A DNA stretch of 53,916 nt from CAYWXK01 sp964462515 (GCA_964462515.1 CAYWXK010000026.1:1-53916), one strand, 5' to 3'; positions 44,473 to 52,365 are shown, numbered from the stretch's first letter. Made by a program: numbers and translations. Notes: a model not told the origin generated them from the sequence alone.

Positions 44473-44478
44473 AACTGG

Positions 44479-44734
44479 GCATTTGCACCAAAAGCTGCAA
44501 ATGTAATCCTGAAATCCCCCTGATGGGGAGTTACGGGATTATGGCAGGGTTTGAATCTTCGGACGGCTCGGCCGCTTTTCTGGGAAAAAGCGACTGGTTC
44601 GCCGGAGCAGCCCCGTAAAGCTGTATATAACCGGAATAACAAGGGTATTGCCTTTTTGCCCCCGCTTCTGTCTTGCGACAGAAAGACGTGGGGGTGGCAG
44701 CCCGGTAATGTTTATCAGGAAAGGAATAAAAAAA
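44479..44734 (+). promoter_or_regulatory. Structured 5' leader of ilvB
   Basis: In order: a hairpin CATTTGCA/TGCAAATG, a two-part stem (AATCC..GGATT enclosing CCCC..GGGG), CGCTTTT/AAAAGCG, CAGC/GCTG, and a long terminal palindrome ending GTGGGGGTGGCAGCCCGG. The last part resembles the T-box AGGGTGGNACCGCG only loosely (about 11 of 14). A 25-codon frame (44541-44618, MAGFESSDGS) lies inside and has no run of Leu, Ile or Val codons. The class of regulator is unknown. Confidence 0.45.
44659..44694. repeat. Bulged palindromic element in the ilvB leader
   Basis: CCCCCGC pairs with GTGGGGG (7 bp with one wobble). TTCTGTC pairs with GACAGAA around TTGC, and AGAC is unpaired on one side. It is 36 bases, like the queA copy but in the opposite orientation. 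Confidence 0.75.
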
Positions 44735-46465
44735 ATGACAACTAATTCCACCACTTCTGCTTCTACACCTGCACAATCCACCATTAAAACCGGCGCTCAA
44801 ATTGTTGTGGATACGCTGATTGAACAAGGCGTCGATACGATGTTTGGATATCCCGGCGGCGTGGTGCTGCCTTTGTTCGACAAGTTATATGATGCGCCAA
44901 TCCGTTTCATAGTTCCTCGGCACGAACAGGGCGGCTGTCATATGGCCGACGGATACGCACGGGCCAGCGGAAAGGTTGGCGTTATAATTACCACAAGCGG
45001 GCCCGGCGCCTGTAATCTTGTTACCGGTCTGGCTACAGCAATGATGGATTCAATACCAATAGTTGCTTTGACAGGCCAGGTCCGCACAGAGCTTATCGGA
45101 AACGACGCCTTCCAGGAGGCCGACACTACCGGAATTACCAGGCCGATTACAAAATACAACTCTATCGTCAAAGACGTCAAAGACCTGGCGAGAACCATTC
45201 GGGAGGCATTTTATATTGCTTCAACCGGTCGGCCAGGCCCGGTATTAGTTGATATACCGGTTGACGTTGCGGTGAGCAAATACAGCGCCAATGGGCCGGT
45301 TGAAATGGAGCTGCCCGGTTACAAGTTAAGGACAAAAGGCAATGCCAGGCAGATTTCGCTGGCGGCACAGGCAATAAATGAGTCCAAGCAGCCGGTCCTT
45401 TATGTCGGCGGCGGCGTCATCATTGCAAATGCAACTGAACAGTTACGAGAGCTGGCAAAAAAGGCACATATACCCGTTACGATGACGCTCTTAGGGCTGG
45501 GCAGTTACGACCAGAGAGAGCCCGAATCTCTGGATATGCTCGGTATGCACGGAGCAGCATACGCCAATTATGCCGTCCAGGAATGTGACCTGCTGATTGC
45601 CGTAGGCGCACGTTTTGACGACCGTGTTACGGGCAAGGTCTCGACCTTTGCATCAAACGCCAAGATTATTCATATAGATATCGACCCAACCAGTATATCG
45701 AAGAACGTTCGCGGAGATATTCCGGTTGTAGGTGATGCGAAAGAGATACTTAGCGAGCTGATTAAGGAGGTGGAGTTTCGCGAGCGGAAGAAATGGTTTG
45801 CCAGGATTGCCGGCTGGAAGAAAAAGTTTCCGTTCTGTTATGACCGTGATGCGGCGACGATTAAGCCGCAGTATGTCATTGATGAAATCTGCCGTCAGAC
45901 TAAAAATAGTGCGATTGTAACTACCGGCGTAGGCCAGAACCAGATGTGGACCGCTCAGTTTTACAAATTCATCGGGCCCAGGCAGCTAATATCTTCCGGC
46001 GGTCTTGGCACAATGGGTTACGGGCTTCCTGCTGCGATAGGTGCGCAGATAGCAAAGCCGGATGCCACAGTTATCGACATCGATGGTGACCACAGCTTTA
46101 ATATGACAATGACGGAGCTTGCGACGGCGGTTGAGCATAATCTGCCGATAAAGGTCTGCATTATGAATAACGGCTATATGGGAATGGTCAGGCAATGGCA
46201 GCAGCTTTTCTATAATAAGCGCTACTCCAAGAGCTATCTACGCAACCCCGATTACGCCGCCGTTGCCCGTGCGATTGGCGCGGTTGGAATTACCGTCGAT
46301 AAAAAAGCAGATGTTCCCAAGGCAATCAAGACAATGCTTTCGGAAAAAAAACCTTGCGTTGTCGATTTTAAAATCGAGCGTGAAGAGAATGTCTGGCCGA
46401 TGGTTGCTGCCGGCAAAAGTATAAGCGAGATGGACGGCCTTGATATCCTTGAGAGTTTAGCCTAA
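44735..46465 (+). CDS. ilvB: Acetolactate synthase large subunit
   Basis: A 576 aa ThDP enzyme that makes acetolactate or acetohydroxybutyrate, the first common step of Val, Leu and Ile synthesis. Marks are FGYPGGVVLPLFDKLYD, VPRHEQGGCHMADGYARASG (catalytic Glu), TSGPGACNLVTGLATA, and the ThDP/Mg motif GDHSFNMTMTELATA through IMNNGYMGMVRQWQ. ATG 44735 follows AGGAAAGGA. The frame can extend to a TTG at 44648, but that runs through the leader hairpin. It is co-transcribed with ilvN. Confidence 0.97.
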   Translation: MTTNSTTSASTPAQSTIKTGAQIVVDTLIEQGVDTMFGYPGGVVLPLFDKLYDAPIRFIVPRHEQGGCHMADGYARASGKVGVIITTSGPGACNLVTGLATAMMDSIPIVALTGQVRTELIGNDAFQEADTTGITRPITKYNSIVKDVKDLARTIREAFYIASTGRPGPVLVDIPVDVAVSKYSANGPVEMELPGYKLRTKGNARQISLAAQAINESKQPVLYVGGGVIIANATEQLRELAKKAHIPVTMTLLGLGSYDQREPESLDMLGMHGAAYANYAVQECDLLIAVGARFDDRVTGKVSTFASNAKIIHIDIDPTSISKNVRGDIPVVGDAKEILSELIKEVEFRERKKWFARIAGWKKKFPFCYDRDAATIKPQYVIDEICRQTKNSAIVTTGVGQNQMWTAQFYKFIGPRQLISSGGLGTMGYGLPAAIGAQIAKPDATVIDIDGDHSFNMTMTELATAVEHNLPIKVCIMNNGYMGMVRQWQQLFYNKRYSKSYLRNPDYAAVARAIGAVGITVDKKADVPKAIKTMLSEKKPCVVDFKIEREENVWPMVAAGKSISEMDGLDILESLA

Positions 46466-46485
46466 GAAAGTAAAAACGCAAAAGT

Positions 46486-46509
46486 AAATCCGCCTCCGGC
46501 GGATAAAAA
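46486..46509. repeat. Operon-gap palindrome, copy 2
   Basis: AAATCCGCC and GGCGGATAAAAA around a short TCC loop, in the 54-base gap between ilvB and ilvN. Confidence 0.65.
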
Positions 46510-46519
46510 GGTAAAAATT

Positions 46520-47005
46520 ATGAAACACATTATAAGCGCACTGGTTGAGAATAAACCCGGGGTTTTGGCCCACGTTGCAGGGATGTTTGCCGCACGGGCG
46601 TTTAATATCGATTCGCTTGTTGTCGGCCGAACAGAAGACCCGAAGCTAAGCCGGATGACAATCGTTGTTGTCGGCGACGACAGGGTCCTCGAGCAGGTTC
46701 GAAAACAATTGGAGAGACTCATTCCTGTAGTCAAAGTTCAGGATTTTGCCGGCAAGCCTGTGGTGGCCCGCGATTTGATGCTGATAACGATTTCAGCACC
46801 GCCAGACAGACGGCCAGAAATTCTAACGCTGATAGAGATGTTTAAGGGCAAGGTTGTCGATATTGGCCAGAAGTTCATTATGGTTGAGGTCAGCGGACCT
46901 GAGGAAAAGATTGAGGCTTTCATTGATATGTGCAAGCCTTACGGTATTAAAAATGTGGCCAGGACCGGCACAATCGCAGTGCCCAGACAGGCAAAAGAAA
47001 CGTAA
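46520..47005 (+). CDS. ilvN: Acetolactate synthase small (regulatory) subunit
   Basis: A 161 aa regulatory subunit that gives valine feedback control. The N-terminal ACT domain reads HIISALVENKPGVLAHVAGM and FNIDSLVVGRTEDPKLSRM; the C-terminal domain contains PPDRRPEILTLIEMFKG and KPYGIKNVARTGTIAVPR. It is the longer, IlvH-like form. It lies 54 bp after ilvB. Confidence 0.96.
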   Translation: MKHIISALVENKPGVLAHVAGMFAARAFNIDSLVVGRTEDPKLSRMTIVVVGDDRVLEQVRKQLERLIPVVKVQDFAGKPVVARDLMLITISAPPDRRPEILTLIEMFKGKVVDIGQKFIMVEVSGPEEKIEAFIDMCKPYGIKNVARTGTIAVPRQAKET

Positions 47006-47023
47006 AGCGTAAAATTCAAAGCT

Positions 47024-47052
47024 AAATCCGCCACACGTCTGGCGGATAAAAA
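47024..47052. repeat. Operon-gap palindrome, copy 3
   Basis: AAATCCGCC, a loop, then GGCGGATAAAAA, 19 bases after the ilvN stop codon. Confidence 0.65.
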
Positions 47053-47121
47053 CTGTGGAATTTCCCTCTTTGCTCTGTAATTTTTTGTTTTTGCTTTTAG
47101 TTTTTCACTTCCGTATATTTC

Positions 47122-47149
47122 TTGCTTGAGAGGTGGTTTTTTATATAAT
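47122..47149 (+). promoter_or_regulatory. Promoter for deacetylase-ilvC
   Basis: TTGCTT (47122-47127), a 16 bp spacer and a consensus TATAAT (47144-47149). It places the deacetylase and ilvC genes in a unit separate from ilvBN, with a leader of about 100 bases. Confidence 0.65.
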
Positions 47150-47255
47150 GTGAGGGTGATAAATTAGTTAGCTAACCGACGGATATGCGCTTTAGAGTCT
47201 TGGCAGCGTTGAACCGGACTCGGACCTTTATAGAAATTCAGGGAAGATACTTGTC

Positions 47256-48149
47256 GTGAAAAGCAAAACGATTGTTTATTGTTTATCTCTTGCTTTTTCG
47301 GTGTTTGTTTCGGCCTGGATGTGGTTTGCGGGCGACAATGCCAAAGCAAGAAGCACCGGGGACGAAATCCGGCTTATTGCTCGGGCCGATGACATAGGGT
47401 CCTGTCACGCTGCCAACGAGGCATGCATTAAATCATACAAAGATGGAATCGTGCGGACGGTAGAAGTGATGGTTCCTGGCCCGTGGTTTAACGAAGCGGT
47501 GAAGATGCTGCAGGAAAATCCGGGGCTTGATGTCGGCGTCCACCTAACACTGACCAGCGAATGGGAATTCTATAAGTGGGGGCCGATAACAGAAGCGCCA
47601 GGTCTGGTTGATGAACAGGGCCATTTTTATCCGATGACGAGCCAAAGAAACAACTTTCCGCCTGATACCGGCTTTCTGGAGGCAAAACCAAAGATAGAGG
47701 AAGTTGAGAAAGAGCTGAAAGCACAGATTGAGCTTGCGACCAAAAAGATTCCAAACGTATCGCACTTGACCTGCCACATGGGGACGGCGGTCAGCACGCC
47801 GGAACTGCGGGCACTGGTGCAAAAGCTTTCGCAGGAATATAAACTTCCTTTAGAGGCACCGGCCACGGTGAAAATGGCTGGTGATTTCGGAGGCAGCAAT
47901 GCAACTATCGAGGAAAGGGAGGCGGCCCTGGCAAAAATGCTCGAGAAACTCGGGCCGGGGACATGGCTGCTTGTTGAGCATCCGGGAATGGATACGCCCG
48001 AGATGAGGGCGATGGGACATATCGGCTACTGGAATGTTGCGGCACACCGCGATGGGGTCACAAGGGCCTTCACAAGCCAAAACGTCAGAAAGATAATTGA
48101 GAAACGAGGGATAAAACTGATAAGTTACCACGATTTACAGGCAGATTAA
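47256..48149 (+). CDS. ChbG/YdjC-family carbohydrate deacetylase, exported
   Basis: A 297 aa protein of the YdjC family, which removes acetyl groups from N-acetyl sugars such as chitobiose. An N-terminal signal (IVYCLSLAFSVFVSAWMWFA) points to export. The metal-site motifs are LIARADDIGSCHAANEA, DVGVHLTLTSEWEFYKWGP and VSHLTCHMG. The likely start is a GTG at 47256. It lies only 18 bp before ilvC, an unexpected partner for a secreted glycan enzyme. The substrate is unknown. Confidence 0.87.
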   Translation: MKSKTIVYCLSLAFSVFVSAWMWFAGDNAKARSTGDEIRLIARADDIGSCHAANEACIKSYKDGIVRTVEVMVPGPWFNEAVKMLQENPGLDVGVHLTLTSEWEFYKWGPITEAPGLVDEQGHFYPMTSQRNNFPPDTGFLEAKPKIEEVEKELKAQIELATKKIPNVSHLTCHMGTAVSTPELRALVQKLSQEYKLPLEAPATVKMAGDFGGSNATIEEREAALAKMLEKLGPGTWLLVEHPGMDTPEMRAMGHIGYWNVAAHRDGVTRAFTSQNVRKIIEKRGIKLISYHDLQAD

Positions 48150-48167
48150 GAAAAGGAGAACCGAATT

Positions 48168-49172
48168 ATGGCGGCAAAAATTTATTACCAAGAGGACGCT
48201 CCGATAGAACCATTAAAGGGCAAGAAAGTAGCGGTTATCGGCTATGGCAGCCAGGGACACGCACACAGCCTGAATCTGCGAGACAGCGGCATAAAGGTAG
48301 CAGTGGCTGAACTGAAAGGGACAAATAACTTCAAACTGGCGGTCAAGCACGGCTTTAAGCCGACCGATATAAAAACAGTCGTAAAAGGCGCGACGCTGAT
48401 TATTGTAACCGTGCCGGACGAAGTTCAGGCAAAGGTCTATAAGAATGAAATCGCTCCTAATCTTGTTGCCGGTCAGACGCTCGGCTTCTGTCACGGCTTC
48501 AACATCCACTTTAAGTATGTTGTGCCGCCTAAAAATGTGAACGTTGTAATGATTGCACCCAAAGGGCCGGGGCATTTGGTCCGCAGCGAGTTTGAGAAGG
48601 GCGGAGGCGTGCCGAACCTGATTGCCATCAAGCAAGATGCAACAGGCAATGCAAGGAAAATTGCCCTTGCCTGGGCAAATGGCATCGGCGGCGCCAGAGC
48701 AGGCATTATCAAGACCACGTTCAAAGAAGAAACAGAAACGGACCTGTTTGGCGAGCAGTGCGTTCTGTGCGGCGGTCTTACATCGCTTATTAAAGCCGGC
48801 TTCGAGACGCTGGTAAAGGCCGGATACCAGCCTGAAATCGCTTATTTTGAGTGTATGCACGAGGTCAAGCTCATTGTTGACCTCATCTATCAGGGCGGCA
48901 TAAGCTATATGAGATACAGCATATCCAATACCGCCGAGTATGGCGATATGACTCGCGGTTCAAGAATCATTTCTGAGAAGACCAGAGCCGAGATGAAAAA
49001 GATACTATCAGAAATTACTTCCGGCCGGTTCGCCAAAGAATGGGTCAGCGAATACAAAGGGGGACTCAAGAAGTTCAAAAAGCTATACCAAAAAGACCAC
49101 GACAGCCACATCGAACAGATTGGAAGGAGATTACGCAAGATGATGAAGTGGATTGATGCAAAAGAAGTTTGA
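48168..49172 (+). CDS. ilvC: Ketol-acid reductoisomerase
   Basis: A 334 aa class I enzyme that converts acetolactate to dihydroxyisovalerate with NADPH, the step after IlvBN. The nucleotide motif is VIGYGSQGHAHSLNLRDSG. Metal and substrate motifs include FCHGFNIHF, APKGPGHLVR, FKEETETDLFGEQCVLCGG and AYFECMHEVKLIVDLIY. AAGGAG lies nine bases before the ATG. ilvD, leuA and leuB are not in the window. Confidence 0.97.
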   Translation: MAAKIYYQEDAPIEPLKGKKVAVIGYGSQGHAHSLNLRDSGIKVAVAELKGTNNFKLAVKHGFKPTDIKTVVKGATLIIVTVPDEVQAKVYKNEIAPNLVAGQTLGFCHGFNIHFKYVVPPKNVNVVMIAPKGPGHLVRSEFEKGGGVPNLIAIKQDATGNARKIALAWANGIGGARAGIIKTTFKEETETDLFGEQCVLCGGLTSLIKAGFETLVKAGYQPEIAYFECMHEVKLIVDLIYQGGISYMRYSISNTAEYGDMTRGSRIISEKTRAEMKKILSEITSGRFAKEWVSEYKGGLKKFKKLYQKDHDSHIEQIGRRLRKMMKWIDAKEV

Positions 49173-49216
49173 TTGCCGATTTGCACATAACAACAGTGAC
49201 ACGAAGGAGAAAGGCT

Positions 49217-50032
49217 ATGAAGGCGAAAAGACTATTTGAAGGTAAAAAATTACAAGCAAAGAGTCGTGCAATCTGGCTGCTTATCTTTGCTTTTACTTAT
49301 GTGCTCTATGGCTGTTCTGTTGTGTCACCATACGTGGGGTTTCAGAAAGAAGAGGCTTCGGACAACGAGGAACTTTTATCCGCCTATAATCGAACCCAGC
49401 TAAATAAGAGTATTACACTGGATGTGCTGCCTATGCTGCAAAGCTCGCGACACGACCAGCTTAGCCACAGTGACAGCGTTGTGGCAGCGTTAGGACAAGG
49501 AAAGAATGGCTATAAGACCTGGTTCACTATGGCTGCCTTCGATGAAAATAAGCTGACCGCGAAACGAAAGTATTTTTGTGTAATAGATGAAAAAATCACC
49601 CGTTCGCCGGTTAACCGCAGTCACGTGTTCTTCGAGCCTAAGCGGGGCCTTGCTTTTGATTGTGAGGCGGTCCTGGAAAAAGAGCTGCTCGATGAATCGG
49701 ACACAACCGAGTTTGCAAAGCAAATTGCAATACTAAAGCAGGTCTCAAAGGACCTTCGCAGGGACATCAGTGAGCTTAGCGAGGACATAGAAGCACCCGG
49801 TTACGATAATAAAACGCTCAATGCCTGTGCGATGCTCCTCAATCAGACATTCGAGATGATTTTGCTTACGTTGGAAACATCCCCTGCCCTGGCAAACAGA
49901 CTAAGTGACACTGCCGGCATGGAGTTCGACCACATCAATTTTAACAAAGGCAGGGTCCAAATGGCCGCAGATGGCGACATCGTCAAGGTCAAAATCCGCT
50001 TAGGCGCACTTACTGAGACGTTCGCCCAGTAG
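49217..50032 (+). CDS. Hypothetical lipoprotein
   Basis: A 271 aa protein. The N-terminal signal (AIWLLIFAFTYVLYGCS) has a lipobox-like LYGC, so the mature protein would carry lipid at that Cys. The body is mixed helix/strand with an acidic coiled segment (VSKDLRRDISELSEDIEAPG). I recognise no family. ATG 49217 has GAAGGAGAAAGG upstream. The frame overlaps the ilvC stop only if a start at 49169 is used, which is unlikely. It may be read through from ilvC. Confidence 0.75.
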   Translation: MKAKRLFEGKKLQAKSRAIWLLIFAFTYVLYGCSVVSPYVGFQKEEASDNEELLSAYNRTQLNKSITLDVLPMLQSSRHDQLSHSDSVVAALGQGKNGYKTWFTMAAFDENKLTAKRKYFCVIDEKITRSPVNRSHVFFEPKRGLAFDCEAVLEKELLDESDTTEFAKQIAILKQVSKDLRRDISELSEDIEAPGYDNKTLNACAMLLNQTFEMILLTLETSPALANRLSDTAGMEFDHINFNKGRVQMAADGDIVKVKIRLGALTETFAQ

Positions 50033-50268
50033 CCACACTAAAAGCGGAAACCGCCGGAACCACAACTCGTGCCGACCCAATTTTAGATTTTGGATATCAA
50101 TCGACAATCGACACTTGTCTACCAGAGGCGGAATCTGCAATCTAAAATCGATACGGCTGTCCCTATATTTCTTCAGGAATGATTTGTTATGTGGGTTTTT
50201 ATCATTAAGGCTGCTTTAGTTGTTCAATTGCTTCATTAGAACGATACCGAAACTCGCTCACATCAATC
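50033..50268. other. Non-coding stretch after the lipoprotein gene
   Basis: I see no gene. Two nine-base arms, TTTTAGATT and AATCTAAAA, flank about 60 bases near 50083-50150. The right part lies in what would be the last, decayed cassette of the array. Confidence 0.4.
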
Positions 50269-50364
50269 TCAGATCTGCCGGGGACTTGTCTTGTATTTTT
50301 CTTTTACATTGTTATCAATTGTTTTGGGTCTGTTCTTGCAGCCATTGCATAGCGGTCTTTTCAT
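50269..50364 (-). pseudogene. HNH-endonuclease-like N-terminal fragment in a decayed cassette
   Basis: A 31-codon frame starting 29 bases inside the cassette edge at 50393. It reads MKRPLCNGCKNRPKTIDN, which resembles the zinc-knuckle opening of small phage-type HNH proteins (C-x2-C followed by K-x-R-P). It stops early at TGA, and no downstream frame continues it convincingly. It is probably a broken gene; the similarity is short. Confidence 0.4.
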
Positions 50365-50387
50365 ATTTCTCTATCGATACCTCTACC

Positions 50388-50474
50388 GCCGAACGTTTTG
50401 AATCACCCGTAAGGGGGAATCGCAGAGCGCTAGCGACGCGCCTTCCCCTTGTCTAGTGAATTCAGTTGTTCGAT
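50388..50474 (-). repeat. attC-like site of the Mrr cassette
   Basis: Read on minus: core ATCGAAC (50468-50474), which includes the start of the gene's stop codon; arm TGAATTCAC (50456-50464); a central GC-rich hairpin; arm GTGATTCA (50399-50406); core GTTCGGC (50388-50394). The arms pair fully except for one extra base in the first arm, as in integron attC sites. Core ATCGAAC is the exact complement of GTTCGAT at the cassette's other end. Confidence 0.87.
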
Positions 50475-51343
50475 TATGTCTGTCCTCGATAGTAGTGCTT
50501 TTCCAAAAGCGAGGTCCATGGTTCCTTAGGATTAACACACACTAGTCCAAAGATGTCTGACAGCCTGTGGTAGTCCACTAGCTCCAACGAGAACCCGTAA
50601 TCAAGCAGATTCACAGACCTGATATCTTCGCATGCGTCTTTGGTGAAATGGTCCGCAGTCGTGCAGAAAATCCCTCTCGGTGTTCCATCGATTAGCATTG
50701 ACCCCAAGAATGCCCTGACAGGCTCAACGCCTTCAGCAACTGAGCGTGTCCGACGTTTGAGTTGGATTGCGTACTGCGTGTCCCCGTCAATGGCATAGAG
50801 GTCTATGCCGTGATCCTTTGAGTATGAAGTCAGATGAACCTCACAATGCATAAAGTCAGAAAATATGCTTGCGCAGAGTTCCTCAAACTTCCGTGGGTGA
50901 ATTCCTCGGATATCATCAAATCGCTTCGACAGATGTCTCCTAAGAACTGTGACCGGCACCTCAATCGAGGACAAATCAAAATGCTTCAGAATGCCTTCGT
51001 AATAAACCCATTCCCAGAAATCATCAATATAGCCCCAGTGAATATAGTCGTAGAACCACCAACCGCATGCCGAGCAGTTCTTCACTGTGTGCTCGGGACG
51101 ACTCGAACTACTTAATGGAGTCGCTGCTGGGGTGTCAACAATTCTCTGCAGATCACCGGCACAATATGGGCAGCGATCAGAATTCCTGTGTTTCTGAGCA
51201 GTACGGTATGCCTGCGAGGTGTCGTGGTCCTTCATGCGGTCTTCGAACGCATTTCCATGTGGCGGGAAATGAAGGCCACCCCACTCCCCGAAATCGCCGA
51301 TTAAGTACTGCGAATAATCATAGACCTTCTTCGTGGTCTTCAA
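50474..51343 (-). CDS. Mrr-like restriction endonuclease with zinc ribbon (integron cassette gene)
   Basis: A 289 aa protein. The N-terminal half has a four-Cys zinc-ribbon-like pattern (CPYCAGDL then NCSACGWWF). The C-terminal half matches the Mrr/PD-(D/E)xK nuclease fold: HPRKFEELCASIFSDFM, catalytic DHGIDLYA, and QYAIQLKRRTRSV. Such enzymes cut modified or foreign DNA. The start is a TTG at 51343 with AGGAGG seven bases upstream, 33 bases inside the cassette edge. The stop TAA merges with the attC core. No methylase accompanies it, as expected for a type IV-like enzyme. Confidence 0.82.
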   Translation of the reverse strand: MKTTKKVYDYSQYLIGDFGEWGGLHFPPHGNAFEDRMKDHDTSQAYRTAQKHRNSDRCPYCAGDLQRIVDTPAATPLSSSSRPEHTVKNCSACGWWFYDYIHWGYIDDFWEWVYYEGILKHFDLSSIEVPVTVLRRHLSKRFDDIRGIHPRKFEELCASIFSDFMHCEVHLTSYSKDHGIDLYAIDGDTQYAIQLKRRTRSVAEGVEPVRAFLGSMLIDGTPRGIFCTTADHFTKDACEDIRSVNLLDYGFSLELVDYHRLSDIFGLVCVNPKEPWTSLLEKHYYRGQT

Positions 51344-51370
51344 ATTTGTCCCTCCTATTGTCGAGTAAAC

Positions 51371-51434
51371 ATCGAACGTTATGCCGCTCAGGCGTGGCCC
51401 GTCGTTGGCTGTCGCCTGGAGCGGCGGTTTAGAT
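51371..51434 (-). repeat. attC-like site of the FRG cassette
   Basis: Read on minus: core ATCTAAAC (51427-51434) spanning the stop codon, arm GCCGCTCCAGGCG (51413-51425), a spacer of about 18 bases, arm CGCCTGAGCGGC (51383-51394), core GTTCGAT (51371-51377). The arms pair over 12 bp with one extra C. The first core is complementary to GTTAGAT at the cassette's start (52295-52301) with one added A. Confidence 0.9.
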
Positions 51435-52277
51435 CGTACTCCCGGTCTTGAAGTTCTCGGTCCCTATCATTCTCCTTGCGAGGTCTACATATAACGGCAA
51501 CCGCTCTCCAAGCGAGCGGGCAAAGCCATCGAGCCCTGGAAACAAGACTCCTGAATCTATGTTCATGCGCCGAAGAGTCATTACGAAGCGCACTGCCTCG
51601 TTTCGCTCCAAATTGAAGCGCATCTTGATCAGGTTATTGCGAGAATCCCAGCCCCTCATTGCTTGAAGGTTCTCCACAAATCCAGACGCCACATCTCCAG
51701 GACACATGAAGATGCCTTGCTGGATTATGAGTCGTTCGTTCAGCTGCATTGGATTCTCTGGCATGACGAACCTACGTCTTGCGCAACCGTCGCCTATGTA
51801 CAACGGCAGAAACGAGACGTCGCCACGAGAGGAATCGACGTTGCGGGCAGCGATCGACGCAGCACCCGCGACTTCGACTGCTGCCTGATGGCACCACGAT
51901 GTGTTCATGCACCATACCACTCCGTCCTTCGCTCCGGTTTCAATCGCGAACTTCGCGCCCACAAAAGGCGAGTAGGTCCAGTCGACAAGGCGCGTGGGGG
52001 CTCCGTAGTGTTGCATCAGGGCAAGGCAATAGAGCGTGTCTGAGTTGACACGGTTTTCTGATTCTCCCCTGTACTTACGTCTGAAGTCCCGAATGATCTG
52101 CCGCTCAACGTCGGGACCCTCTACCAAATCCACCTCCCAGTTGTTGAGCGCCCGTTCTATGCTCGTGCGCAGAGGCCAGTCGTGCGTTTGGCCCCGGTAA
52201 GCCCACTCTCCCGACAGAGAACGAACTAAGTCGGTGAATTCGGACCATGTGTGAATATCCTGAACCTGGAATTCCAT
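51429..52277 (-). CDS. FRG-domain protein (integron cassette gene)
   Basis: A 282 aa protein of the FRG family, named after a Phe/Tyr-Arg-Gly motif. Here it reads EWAYRGQTHDWPLRTSIER, followed by ALMQHYGAPTRLVDWTYSPF, the other conserved block. The biochemical role of FRG domains is unsettled, but they recur near phage-defence genes. GAGGT lies seven bases before the ATG, and the ATG is 23 bases inside the cassette edge. Codon use is more GC-rich than the AT-rich gene on its upstream side, consistent with separate origins. Confidence 0.85.
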   Translation of the reverse strand: MEFQVQDIHTWSEFTDLVRSLSGEWAYRGQTHDWPLRTSIERALNNWEVDLVEGPDVERQIIRDFRRKYRGESENRVNSDTLYCLALMQHYGAPTRLVDWTYSPFVGAKFAIETGAKDGVVWCMNTSWCHQAAVEVAGAASIAARNVDSSRGDVSFLPLYIGDGCARRRFVMPENPMQLNERLIIQQGIFMCPGDVASGFVENLQAMRGWDSRNNLIKMRFNLERNEAVRFVMTLRRMNIDSGVLFPGLDGFARSLGERLPLYVDLARRMIGTENFKTGSTI

Positions 52278-52294
52278 GCTATTACCTCACAGAC

Positions 52295-52365
52295 ATCTAA
52301 CTACTGTTTATATGGTTTCCAGATAAACCCGCATTCGGGTTTTGCTTCCATACAAAACGTTGATT
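52295..52365 (-). repeat. attC-like site upstream of the FRG cassette
   Basis: Read on minus: core AATCAAC (52359-52365), arm GTTTTGTATGG (52348-52358), a centre with an AAACCCG/CGGGTTT hairpin, arm CCATATAAAC (52306-52315), core GTTAGAT (52295-52301, the classic GTTRRRY form). The arms pair over 10 bp with one extra T. It closes an upstream cassette whose far edge I could not find. Further core-like GTTCGAT and GTTAAGC occur at 52378 and 52391. Confidence 0.85.

Noticed and set aside
44541..44618. 25-codon frame in the ilvB leader as a classic attenuator peptide
   Set aside because: It has one Leu codon and no Ile or Val run, and the ribosome site is poorly placed. It may be chance within structured RNA.
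44688..44706. T-box antiterminator motif
   Set aside because: Only about 11 of 14 positions fit, the segment is part of the repeat palindrome, and I could not find a stem I with specifier loop.
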